Part shown: positions 1 to 6,390 of the stretch, one piece after another
How positions within the stretch are numbered: the stretch's first letter is position 1
Layout: each line of letters begins with the position of its first letter
Notes under the pieces: model-generated
The model's database searches: none
Seen by the model: the letters and a program-made list of their open reading frames with translations, nothing else
What the model was told of the DNA's origin: nothing
Source of the DNA: Deltaproteobacteria bacterium
GTDB lineage: Bacteria > Desulfobacterota > Syntrophobacteria > B119-G9
Direction of reading: 5' to 3'
DNA length: 7,063 nucleotides
NCBI GenBank assembly: GCA_003646715.1
Contig: QMLL01000089.1
Coordinates: 1 to 7,063, forward strand
Position numbers and translations under genes: made by a program

Positions 1-172
1 AATAACGGTTTTCGGGAAGCTTGTCGGGAATGAAAATTTTAAAAGAAGGTAAAACACCTGCGGTGGTCAGGATTATTGTAGCCAGTGCCCCACCTATTAC
101 TGCGCATAAAATAAAAAAAAGATGAATTAATTTTCCCTGCCGTTCATATCCAACAAGTGTGCGATAACCCAT
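1..172 (-). CDS. Unrecognised membrane protein, N-terminal part only (runs off left edge)
   Basis: An open frame starts at the ATG at 172-170 and stays open for 57 codons to the window edge. I do not recognise the family. The protein begins with a short charged segment (residues 1-14, with R4, E10, R11 and K14). A long hydrophobic stretch follows (about residues 15-41, rich in L, I, F, A and G, with an internal GG), then a proline-containing polar stretch (PDKLPEN at 49-55). This looks like one N-terminal transmembrane helix or uncleaved signal anchor with the N-terminus inside. An in-frame TAA two codons upstream makes this ATG the first possible start. No clear Shine-Dalgarno precedes it, and the start lies only 39 bases beyond the operon hairpin, so how it is transcribed is unclear. 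The coding call rests on the open frame and the sensible membrane-protein composition. A chance open frame is possible but less likely. Confidence 0.5.
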   Translation of the reverse strand, partial: MGYRTLVGYERQGKLIHLFFILCAVIGGALATIILTTAGVLPSFKIFIPDKLPENRY

Positions 173-211
173 TGTTTAAACTGGAATAACAGTTAGTGTG
201 AGTTTGAAAGT

Positions 212-246
212 TGCTCGGGAAACCTTGTGATAAGGTTTCCCGAGCA
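212..246 (-). terminator. Strong hairpin, probable terminator of the leucine-degradation operon
   Basis: A perfect 15-bp stem (212-226 paired with 232-246, containing GCTCGGGAAACC) closes a 5-base loop. It begins 15 bases after the stop codon of the last lyase gene. On the minus strand it is preceded by an A-rich run but followed by only a weak T-tract (AACTTTCAAACT). On the plus strand it is followed by a T-rich stretch (GTTTTATTATT). It may therefore stop transcription in both directions, and might act partly as an mRNA 3'-end stabiliser. Its position after the last gene of a same-strand run supports the terminator call. Confidence 0.75.
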
Positions 247-261
247 TGGAGTTTTATTATT

Positions 262-1278
262 CTATCTTCCCGTACCCGTTTTAGGGATACGGCCTGTCCT
301 GATGCATTCCGATCGGAGCCTTCGTCCCACGATTTTTTCAACCCATTTCCCGATTTCGAGCACCTTGTCCACGTCCACTCCAGTGTCAATCCCCATTTCG
401 TCCATCATAACCACCATATCTTCGGTGCTGACTAGCCCCACTATGTTGGGGTCAGCATAGTAGTATTTTCCAGTACCAGGAACAGGGCAATCATCCACAA
501 AATTTGCCGGCTGACCGCCTGTTCCGCCCATGGTAGACTCAAAATGAGTAATTCCGGCCTGCAGTGCCGCCAGAACGTTTGCAAGTCCCCATCCTCTCGT
601 GACATGAAAATGAGCCACATGAAGCTTGGGGTCAGGATACTTGTCAAGAACCATCGAAAAGTACTCATAAACCTTGTCCGGTGGTGCCGAACCATCATGG
701 TCGGCATGTTCAACGTCATCGGCTCCTATATCAAGCCATCTACCGGTAAATTCTACGGCCTTGCTAAGTTCCGTTGGGCCTTCAATGGGGCATCCCCAAA
801 TTGTGCTTACCGTTCCGCACACCTTTATGCCGTTTTCGTGGGCCATCTTGGTATATTTTTCGGCCATTTTCCAGTATTCGGCAAGCGATGTACCGGAATT
901 TCTGCGATGATGCGATTCACTCGTTGATACCATAAATAAAATTCTGTCCGGGCCATAACCTTTCTGTTTGGCGTCAAATGCGCGCTCTGCAGCTCGTTCT
1001 CTGATAGTGACTGCAGTAAGTTCTACGTCCTTTAACTTGTCTTTCACTAGCTTGCTGTTGTGTAAGGCTTGAAAAAGTTCGTCTGCATCCGCAAATTGTG
1101 GCATAGCCTTAGGGCTACCGAAATTCGTTACTTCCAGTCGTTTGAAACCAGCGAGTATTAACTGCTCCAGGCACCAGAGCTTCGCACGTGTGGAGATAAA
1201 TTTTTCCTCGTGCTGGAAACCATCTCGAACCGTAATGTCTCCCAGAACAACTTTCTTTGGATATTCCATAATGCCCAT
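262..1278 (-). CDS. Divergent HMG-CoA lyase-like protein (DRE-TIM metallolyase family)
   Basis: This 338-residue protein belongs to the HMG-CoA lyase/isopropylmalate synthase TIM-barrel superfamily. Visible hallmarks are VRDGFQ (residues 17-22, giving the R-D pair and Gln), E49 in LEVTNF, a GCPIEG loop (162-167) like the lyase's GCPYEG, the metal-binding His-x-His H223/H225, and a GGTGG turn (251-255). Two canonical active-site residues are missing. The catalytic Cys of GGLGGCP is Gln256, and the metal-ligand Asn four residues before the conserved Glu (E286) is Leu282. About ten extra residues, including C264 and N278, sit in this loop. It should cleave or form a carbon-carbon bond in an acyl-CoA or keto-acid, but the substrate cannot be named; true HMG-CoA lyase activity is doubtful. 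It is the last gene of the operon, 125 bases after the carboxyltransferase. The first ATG (1278) is chosen over the one at 1269 because AAGGAGG at 1286-1292 is correctly spaced for it. Confidence 0.85.
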   Translation of the reverse strand: MGIMEYPKKVVLGDITVRDGFQHEEKFISTRAKLWCLEQLILAGFKRLEVTNFGSPKAMPQFADADELFQALHNSKLVKDKLKDVELTAVTIRERAAERAFDAKQKGYGPDRILFMVSTSESHHRRNSGTSLAEYWKMAEKYTKMAHENGIKVCGTVSTIWGCPIEGPTELSKAVEFTGRWLDIGADDVEHADHDGSAPPDKVYEYFSMVLDKYPDPKLHVAHFHVTRGWGLANVLAALQAGITHFESTMGGTGGQPANFVDDCPVPGTGKYYYADPNIVGLVSTEDMVVMMDEMGIDTGVDVDKVLEIGKWVEKIVGRRLRSECIRTGRIPKTGTGR

Positions 1279-1285
1279 ATTTGTT

Positions 1286-1292
1286 CCTCCTT
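1286..1292 (-). promoter_or_regulatory. Shine-Dalgarno of the divergent lyase; decides its start
   Basis: AAGGAGG on the minus strand lies 7 bases before the ATG at 1278 and 16 before the in-frame ATG at 1269, so the upstream start is the better choice. Confidence 0.75.
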
Positions 1293-1403
1293 TTTTCTAA
1301 TTCTTAGTCACTCCTACTTCCATATAACCCATATCTGCGAGTAAGTCCAGCTAGAGTTGAGGTTGCAAACGAAATTCCATACTCCTTGTTGTCAATTCGC
1401 CAA

Positions 1404-3005
1404 TTAAAATCGCATATTGCCAAAGCTCGGTTCTCCAATTGGCTGTAAAAGACTTACTTCAAGAGCCATGGCCAACCAGTCTCGTATCTGGTTAAATTTT
1501 AGCACTCTGTCAGTTAGCAATCTGGCGCCGCAAAAGAACGGATGTGCCTCGCCATCGTATTTGTCTATCATTTTTTTCTTAAATTCGGCTATTTCTTCTT
1601 CGGTCATCGGCTTTCCTTTAATTTCGCGTTTCCTCTGTTCAATAGTGAGGAGCACTTCCGCGGCCGAACGCCCGCTCATAACCGAGGTTCTTGCCCTCAT
1701 GGTTGAGAACAAAAAGTGTGGATGATAAGCCCTTCCGCACATGCCGTAGTTGGCGGCTCCGTTGTCCGGCCCGATAACCAGCTGGATTTTCGGAACCTGG
1801 GCACATGATACCGCCCGTACCATGTCGGCACCGTATTTACCGATACCCATGTGTTCTGATTCCGATCCCACCATGTAGCCCGGGGAACTCTGAATGAAGA
1901 TAAGCGGGCATTTGTCATAACTGCATCTAACGATAAATTCAGTGGCTTTTCTCGCAGCTTCGACAAAAATTATTCCAAGACCGTTGGATGCAATAATTCC
2001 GGTTTCAATGCCCTTTATTCTTATTTTTCCGGTAACAATGTTGTCACCTCTGCCAGGCGCGTAATTTTTCTTGTATTCCATGAAATAGCTATCGTCGGCT
2101 ATAGTCTCAAGAAACGCACGGGTATTTATCCCCTGGTGAATGATGGGAGGTAGTATCTCGTAGATAGTTTCCGGAGGTACCCTTGGAGGGACTTCTGCGA
2201 ACCGGAATGTCTGTAGTTTTTGTGGTTGCTCGAATGCCAAGATATTCCTGACAGTAGCAATTGCTTCTTCCTGGGTTTTACAGAAGTGGTCAGCTCCTCC
2301 CGAAATTTGGGTGTGTACCCGGGCGCCACCGAGGTTTTCAGCGGAGATAACTTCACCTGTTGCTGCTTTTACCAGAGGCGGTCCACCGAGAAAGGAATAT
2401 GCGAGTTTATCTATCATTACGGCTTCGCAGGCCATGAACACGATGTATGCGCCACCGGCCGTGTTGCCGCCGGTGCTGAGCGTTATTTGCTTGAGGCCTT
2501 TGGCAGACATTCTGGCCATGTTGTAAAACATGGCTCCGAAATGGTCTTCATCAGGAAACACATCTGCCTGCATGGGTAGAAAGGCCCCTCCAGAGTCGGC
2601 TATGTAAACGCAGTTTAACCCGCATCTCTCGGCAATCCTTTGAGCCCTGAGATGTTTTTTCAGGGTTATGGGGAAATAGGTCCCGGCTTTTACACGACTG
2701 TCGTTGGCAATAATCATTGTCCAGTTTCCATGAATTTTGCCCAATCCTGTTACGATACCAGCGCATGGGACATCGTCGACCCCTGGATATCCCATCCCGA
2801 ATCCGGCAATGACGCTCAATTCGTAAAACTGGGTCCCCGGGTCTATCAGCATCTGTATAAGGTCTCTTACGGGTCTTTTTCCCTGTTTTGCCAGGCGTTC
2901 AAGAGCTTTCTGGCCTCCTGGCCACACGGCCTGGCTGATTCGCTCATCCAGTAGTCGTTCCTCGTTTTCCCAGAACAGCCTGTTTTCGCTTCTCGTGTCA
3001 GTCAT
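1404..3005 (-). CDS. Biotin-dependent acyl-CoA carboxylase, carboxyltransferase subunit (methylcrotonyl-CoA carboxylase beta-like)
   Basis: This 533-residue protein has the length and two-crotonase-domain layout of methylcrotonyl-CoA carboxylase beta (LiuB/MccB). It would transfer CO2 from carboxybiotin to 3-methylcrotonyl-CoA, giving 3-methylglutaconyl-CoA, in complex with a biotin carboxylase/carrier subunit not encoded here. The N-domain is very MccB-like: DSGGAFLPMQADVFPDEDHF (137-156), ARMSAKG (164-170), the oxyanion loop TAGGAY (182-187) and FLGGPPLVKAATGE (205-218). The C-domain keeps NYGMCGRAY (419-427) and ends in the family-like PIGEPSFGNMRF. It departs at positions usually conserved: QNITGF is QSSPGY (372-377), SFGAGNY is DNGAANY (414-420), and GGEQAA is SGRSAA (444-449). 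The gene starts 60 bases after the hydratase stop, with GAGGAA at 3012-3017 as ribosome binding site. Geranyl-CoA carboxylase or a relative acting on another branched or unsaturated acyl-CoA is an alternative, so I withhold a gene symbol. Confidence 0.88.
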   Translation of the reverse strand: MTDTRSENRLFWENEERLLDERISQAVWPGGQKALERLAKQGKRPVRDLIQMLIDPGTQFYELSVIAGFGMGYPGVDDVPCAGIVTGLGKIHGNWTMIIANDSRVKAGTYFPITLKKHLRAQRIAERCGLNCVYIADSGGAFLPMQADVFPDEDHFGAMFYNMARMSAKGLKQITLSTGGNTAGGAYIVFMACEAVMIDKLAYSFLGGPPLVKAATGEVISAENLGGARVHTQISGGADHFCKTQEEAIATVRNILAFEQPQKLQTFRFAEVPPRVPPETIYEILPPIIHQGINTRAFLETIADDSYFMEYKKNYAPGRGDNIVTGKIRIKGIETGIIASNGLGIIFVEAARKATEFIVRCSYDKCPLIFIQSSPGYMVGSESEHMGIGKYGADMVRAVSCAQVPKIQLVIGPDNGAANYGMCGRAYHPHFLFSTMRARTSVMSGRSAAEVLLTIEQRKREIKGKPMTEEEIAEFKKKMIDKYDGEAHPFFCGARLLTDRVLKFNQIRDWLAMALEVSLLQPIGEPSFGNMRF

Positions 3006-3065
3006 TTGATGTTCCTCGATTCTGTATTTTTAAACAAGTTCGATATTTGGAGTACGATCGTTCTG

Positions 3066-3848
3066 TTACTTCCCCTTGTATACCGGTTTTCTCTTTTCTT
3101 TAAAAGCCCTTAATCCTTCCAGCCTGTCTTCTGTGGGAATGGTAATCCAGTAAGCATTCGATTCGATGGCCAGGCCGGTGTTGATGTCTGTTTCGATGCC
3201 ATGATTGATGGCATACTTGGCCTGCTGAATGGCAATTGGGCCAGTCTCACATATCATTTCTGCCATCTTCTTTGCTTCGCCAATCAAGTCTTCAGGTTCG
3301 CATATCTTGTTAACAAGACCAATTTCCAGTGCTTCTTTTGCATCGACTCTTCTACCGGTAAAAATGAGTTCCTTGGCCTTTCCTCTACCTATTAATCTGG
3401 GCAGGCGTTGAGTTCCGCCCGCTCCGGGAATAATGGCCAATCTTGTCTCGGTTAAACCCATAGAAGCTTTCGTGGATGCAATTCTAATGTCGCAAGCAAG
3501 TGCCAGTTCAGTTCCACCGCCGAGAGCTATGCCGTTAACTGCTGCAATTACGGGCTTGTTCATGTTTTCAATGAAAGTAAAGAGGTTTCGTATGGTGAAA
3601 ATGAATTTCTTTACTTCGGTTTCACTCATGGTGGCTCTTTCTTTGAGGTCCGCCCCTGCACAGAAGGCTCTGTCACCGGTTCCAGTAATGATTACCACCC
3701 TGGTTTCGTTGTCAAAATGAATTTCTTCTACCTGATCCTTCAAGGCAAGAAGTAAGGGAAAGTTGAGTGAATTCATAACTTCGGGGCGGTTTAATGTAAG
3801 GACGACAATTTGCCCGTCCCTTTCCTTGAGAATAAGCTCCTCTGCCAT
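3066..3848 (-). CDS. liuC: Enoyl-CoA hydratase, probable 3-methylglutaconyl-CoA hydratase (AUH/LiuC-like)
   Basis: This 260-residue crotonase-fold enzyme probably hydrates 3-methylglutaconyl-CoA to HMG-CoA in the cytoplasm. General crotonase features are the oxyanion-hole segments FCAGADLKE (62-70) and ALGGG (108-112), with catalytic glutamates E114 (GGGTELALACD) and E134 (GLTETRLAIIPGAGGTQRL). Several stretches are those of the AUH/methylglutaconyl-CoA hydratase group rather than generic hydratase. These are GADLKERATMSETEV, the ETRLAIIPG context, TGLAIE followed by IPTEDRLEGL, and the C-terminal AFKEKRKPVYKGK. The length is normal and the frame intact. The ATG at 3848 has an excellent AAGGAGG (3854-3860) five bases upstream. 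The gene lies 59 bases downstream of HMG-CoA lyase and 60 upstream of the carboxyltransferase, so its substrate and product are supplied and used by its neighbours. A broader-specificity enoyl-CoA hydratase is the main alternative. Confidence 0.9.
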   Translation of the reverse strand: MAEELILKERDGQIVVLTLNRPEVMNSLNFPLLLALKDQVEEIHFDNETRVVIITGTGDRAFCAGADLKERATMSETEVKKFIFTIRNLFTFIENMNKPVIAAVNGIALGGGTELALACDIRIASTKASMGLTETRLAIIPGAGGTQRLPRLIGRGKAKELIFTGRRVDAKEALEIGLVNKICEPEDLIGEAKKMAEMICETGPIAIQQAKYAINHGIETDINTGLAIESNAYWITIPTEDRLEGLRAFKEKRKPVYKGK

Positions 3849-3853
3849 GGTAA

Positions 3854-3860
3854 CCTCCTT
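3854..3860 (-). promoter_or_regulatory. Shine-Dalgarno of the hydratase gene
   Basis: AAGGAGG on the minus strand lies five bases before the ATG at 3848. It fixes that start and suggests strong translation. Confidence 0.8.
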
Positions 3861-3907
3861 ATCAGTGCTGGATAATTCGTACTATGCGTGTTCACAACAA
3901 CCACGAT

Positions 3908-4825
3908 CTACTGCAAGCAACTTCCTTTTTCGCCACGTAAATAACGGGCAACTTTGCTGTCTTGTAAAGGGCGCCGTAAAAGCCCAGAAAGAATGGAGTT
4001 TACATGGAGAAGCTTCTCCATGTCAATTCCAGTGTTAACATTAAGTGACTCTAAAAACCAGACCAGGTCTTCCAGAGAAATATTGCCGGCCGCTCCTTGG
4101 GCAAATGGGCAGCCTCCCAGTCCGCCGATAGCTGCATCGAATTTATTAAAACCGATGGCCAGGGAAACAAGCACGTTTGCCATGGCGCAACCGGTGGTAT
4201 CATGAAAATGAAGAGCAACATCTTCCTGATTCAACCGCTGCTTAACAAATGCGAGCCTCTCAGCTACCAGTCTTGGATTTGCTGTTCCGCTGGTGTCGCA
4301 CAATATAAAATGGCTTATCCCAGTATTTCTGAAAAAATCAAGAATATCCTCCAGCTTTTCGGATGTTTTCTCAAAAGCCATTGAAATAGCCGCTATGACA
4401 CGGACCTGGTTGCTTTTGGCCCTCTCTACAACTTGGTCATATGCGGCAAGCGTATCTTTTACGGATCGACCAAGATTTTTCCTGTTATGTTCTTCAGTTG
4501 CGGAGACAAAAAGTACTATTGTTTTACACCCTGCCTTAATCGCTTTTGCGTACCCTTTCAGGTTTGGGACAAGAGCCCTATAATTACATCCCGCATATTT
4601 CGGCAGTTGTTTAAATAACTCTTCAGCATCTGCCAGTTGTGGCACAAGATCTAGTCTTACGAAAGAAGTTACTTCCAGCGAATTTACACCGGCTTCTACA
4701 ATCTTTTTTATGATTCTGATTTTATCTTGCGTATTAATTAGTGTGTTTTCGTTTTGTAGCCCATCTCTGAGTGTTACATCAGTTATTTCTACACTTTCGG
4801 GCAACCTGCTAAAATCTATTTCCAT
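3908..4825 (-). CDS. mvaB: Hydroxymethylglutaryl-CoA lyase
   Basis: This 305-residue enzyme cleaves HMG-CoA to acetyl-CoA and acetoacetate, the last step of leucine degradation. All the residues known to matter in characterised HMG-CoA lyases are present at consistent spacing. R20-D21 lie in TLRDGLQNE, E51 in LEVTSF, the metal ligands H206/H208 in HFHDTTG, the catalytic C239 in GGLGGCPFA, metal-ligand N248 in AAGNISLED, and E252. One oddity is the segment after strand 5, usually an F/LGCPYEG loop, which here reads SMAFEKTSEKLED (148-160). The Asp of the usual GDT motif is retained in CDTSG (176-180). The ATG at 4825 gives a normal N-terminus (about 20 residues to the RDG motif), yet no good Shine-Dalgarno precedes it, unlike its neighbours. 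A small palindrome (4840-4850) sits just upstream. The gene follows isovaleryl-CoA dehydrogenase after a 296-base repeat-bearing spacer. Confidence 0.92.
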   Translation of the reverse strand: MEIDFSRLPESVEITDVTLRDGLQNENTLINTQDKIRIIKKIVEAGVNSLEVTSFVRLDLVPQLADAEELFKQLPKYAGCNYRALVPNLKGYAKAIKAGCKTIVLFVSATEEHNRKNLGRSVKDTLAAYDQVVERAKSNQVRVIAAISMAFEKTSEKLEDILDFFRNTGISHFILCDTSGTANPRLVAERLAFVKQRLNQEDVALHFHDTTGCAMANVLVSLAIGFNKFDAAIGGLGGCPFAQGAAGNISLEDLVWFLESLNVNTGIDMEKLLHVNSILSGLLRRPLQDSKVARYLRGEKGSCLQ

Positions 4826-4839
4826 GGCTAACTATTATC

Positions 4840-4850
4840 CCGATAATCGG
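4840..4850. promoter_or_regulatory. Small perfect palindrome before the HMG-CoA lyase start
   Basis: CCGAT-T-ATCGG on the minus strand (5-bp arms, 1-base centre) overlaps a second small inverted repeat, TTATC-GG-GATAA (4835-4846). It lies 14 bases ahead of the ATG, where a Shine-Dalgarno would be near. It could be an operator or an mRNA hairpin affecting initiation, but arms this short can arise by chance. Confidence 0.25.
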
Positions 4851-4900
4851 AACAACAAAGAATAAAACTCATGCGAAAATAATAACTACAACGAATAATA

Positions 4901-5018
4901 CTGGATTCCTGCCTGCGCGGGAATGACAAACGGATAATGCAGAAACCGCAGATCGATAATATAAACGTCATTCCCGCGAAAGTCACGACCGAGCTGGGCT
5001 TGGCGGGAATCCAAGCCC
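4901..5018. repeat. Nested inverted-repeat element (ATTCC...GGAATGAC type)
   Basis: Two inverted units face each other in the spacer between isovaleryl-CoA dehydrogenase and HMG-CoA lyase. CGCGGGAATGAC (4916-4927) is the perfect 12-bp complement of GTCATTCCCGCG (4967-4978). The outer ends TGGATTCC (4902-4909) and GGAATCCA (5006-5013) are also perfect complements. The left unit is itself a near-palindrome, ATTCCTGC...GCGGGAAT (4905-4924). The right unit contains an alternative hairpin, GGGCTTGG/CCAAGCCC (4996-5003/5011-5018). Such short dispersed palindromes, with no coding content, occur in many bacterial genomes and resemble the neisserial dRS3-style ATTCC(N)GGAAT layout. The element accounts for most of this 296-base gap, and no gene is visible in the rest. 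In RNA it would fold strongly and could tune expression between the two genes. Confidence 0.8.
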
Positions 5019-5121
5019 TCAAACTAAACTCCAAACTCAGCGTAAGCTCCTCACTTCAGGCGTTCAAAAGAGAGTTTCACTTTAAAAGATCAAAATGACA
5101 CAGCATCTGGGAATGCCCGGT

Positions 5122-6306
5122 CTATCGTTGGGCTTTTCGTTCAAAGGCTTCTCGAGTCAATTCTCTTGCTATAATCAGCCTTCTTATCTCGCTGGTTCCG
5201 GCACCGATTTCGTACAATTTTGCGTCTCTCCACAACTTTTGAACAGGGAATTCAAGGCAGTAGCCATAACCACCGTGAATCTGTACAGCCTGGTTACATA
5301 CCCACGTTGCGGTCTCGGCAGCAAAAAGGATCGCTGCTGCTGCCTGTTTTGTCAATTCGGTTCCTTTGCCTCCTCTTGGTGAGCGCTGAGCAAGCTCGGC
5401 TGCCCTGTACACGAGCAATCTGGCCGCAGCGGTGCGAGCATACATATCTGCAAGTTTCTGCTGAATCATTTGAAAATTTGCAATCGATTGACCAAACTGT
5501 TCCCTGTCTACCGCGTATTGAATGGAATATTCGAGAGCCTGCTGTGCCATTCCCAGGGAACCGCCGGCAAGGACTATTCGCTCAATATCCAGACCGCTGG
5601 TCATGACGGCAACCCCCTTATTTTCCTCGCCTACCAGGTTTTCTGCAGGTACCTCGCAATCTTCGAAGATAAGTTCTCCTGTGGGTGATCCCCTCATTCC
5701 ACACTTTTTGAGCTTTCTGGAAACAGAAAATCCCGGGAAGTCTTTTTCCACTATGAAAGCACTGATACCCTTCGGGCCTTTTTCGGGGGCTGTTTTGGCG
5801 TAAACTAATAAGATATCTGCTATTGGACCATTGGTAATAAAAATTTTGGTTCCGTTTAATATGTATTTGTCACCTTTTTTTACAGCCCTGGTTCTGATAC
5901 TCATGGCATCGGAACCTGCATTTGGCTCCGTGAGTGCCAGAGCCCCTATTTTCTCACCGCGTATCATCGGGGGCAAGTATTTCTCTTTAAGTTCCTCACT
6001 TGCGTTCCTGTGAATATTGTTGGCGCAAAGATTGGAATGAGCTCCGTAGGTCATCCCAAGGCCGGGGGAAATTTTGCTGATTTCTTCAACGGCTATTACC
6101 TGAGTCAAAACATCAAGTCCTAGCCCTCCATATTTCTCATCCATGGTAATACCGAGAATGCCTATTTCGGCACATTTCTTAAAAAAGTCAGGAGGGAACC
6201 AGTCCTCTTCGTCAATTTTCTCCTGAATAGGACCCAGTTCAGTTACAGCCCATTTGTACACCATCTCCCTCATCATCCTCTGTTCCTCTGTTAGCCGAAA
6301 ATCCAT
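5122..6306 (-). CDS. liuA: Isovaleryl-CoA dehydrogenase
   Basis: This 394-residue FAD acyl-CoA dehydrogenase oxidises isovaleryl-CoA to 3-methylcrotonyl-CoA and would pass electrons to electron-transfer flavoprotein, which is not encoded here. The family layout is complete: an N-terminal helical domain; the middle beta domain with LTEPNAGSD (125-133) and ITNGP (157-161); and the C-terminal helical domain with REQFGQ (268-273), IHGGYGY (343-349) and the closing YEIGAGTSEIRR (365-376). The subgroup is shown by the catalytic base position. Glu242 lies in SGLDIERIVLAGG, as in isovaleryl-CoA dehydrogenase, while the position used by medium-chain enzymes is Ala369 (YEIGAGT in place of Y-EGT). TYGAHSNLC (86-94) is another isovaleryl-CoA dehydrogenase signature. 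The start at 6306 has AAGGAGG (6312-6318) five bases upstream. It is the first enzyme of the pathway, first of the pathway genes transcribed, and is flanked on both sides by related palindromic repeats. Confidence 0.95.
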   Translation of the reverse strand: MDFRLTEEQRMMREMVYKWAVTELGPIQEKIDEEDWFPPDFFKKCAEIGILGITMDEKYGGLGLDVLTQVIAVEEISKISPGLGMTYGAHSNLCANNIHRNASEELKEKYLPPMIRGEKIGALALTEPNAGSDAMSIRTRAVKKGDKYILNGTKIFITNGPIADILLVYAKTAPEKGPKGISAFIVEKDFPGFSVSRKLKKCGMRGSPTGELIFEDCEVPAENLVGEENKGVAVMTSGLDIERIVLAGGSLGMAQQALEYSIQYAVDREQFGQSIANFQMIQQKLADMYARTAAARLLVYRAAELAQRSPRGGKGTELTKQAAAAILFAAETATWVCNQAVQIHGGYGYCLEFPVQKLWRDAKLYEIGAGTSEIRRLIIARELTREAFERKAQR

Positions 6307-6311
6307 CTGTT

Positions 6312-6318
6312 CCTCCTT
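6312..6318 (-). promoter_or_regulatory. Shine-Dalgarno of isovaleryl-CoA dehydrogenase
   Basis: AAGGAGG on the minus strand lies five bases before the ATG at 6306. It supports this start, which also gives the usual MDFRLTEEQ-type N-terminus. Confidence 0.8.
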
Positions 6319-6390
6319 AGAATTTTTGTAACATTTGTCGGATTTATCCTGGGACTTTGAAAATCGAACGAAAAAATTCCCACTGCATCA

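Noticed and set aside
113..120. Run of eight A (T on the coding strand) inside the partial membrane protein as a phase-variation tract
   Set aside because: Eight bases is short for a contingency tract in an AT-rich transmembrane coding region, and the frame is intact.
544..927. 127-codon plus-strand open frame
   Set aside because: It lies entirely antisense to the well-supported lyase-like gene, has no recognisable domain and no convincing ribosome binding site.
1279..1403. Possible frameshifted C-terminal extension of the carboxyltransferase or small gene in the 125-base spacer
   Set aside because: A short open stretch exists in another frame, but the carboxyltransferase already ends with the family-typical PIGEPSFGNMRF tail and the short frame has no good start.
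2220..2579. 119-codon plus-strand open frame
   Set aside because: Antisense shadow of the carboxyltransferase gene, which has clear family motifs on the other strand.
4901..5018. CRISPR array or insertion-sequence ends
   Set aside because: The repeats are inverted and irregular rather than direct with uniform spacers, and no transposase gene lies between or beside them.
4828..5034. 68-codon minus-strand open frame between the dehydrogenase and HMG-CoA lyase genes
   Set aside because: Its translation (WIPAKPSS..., SFPRRQESS) is read from the palindromic repeat element; such peptides are a common false-gene artefact of this repeat class.
5220..5606. 128-codon plus-strand open frame
   Set aside because: Antisense to isovaleryl-CoA dehydrogenase; composition shows no protein family signature.
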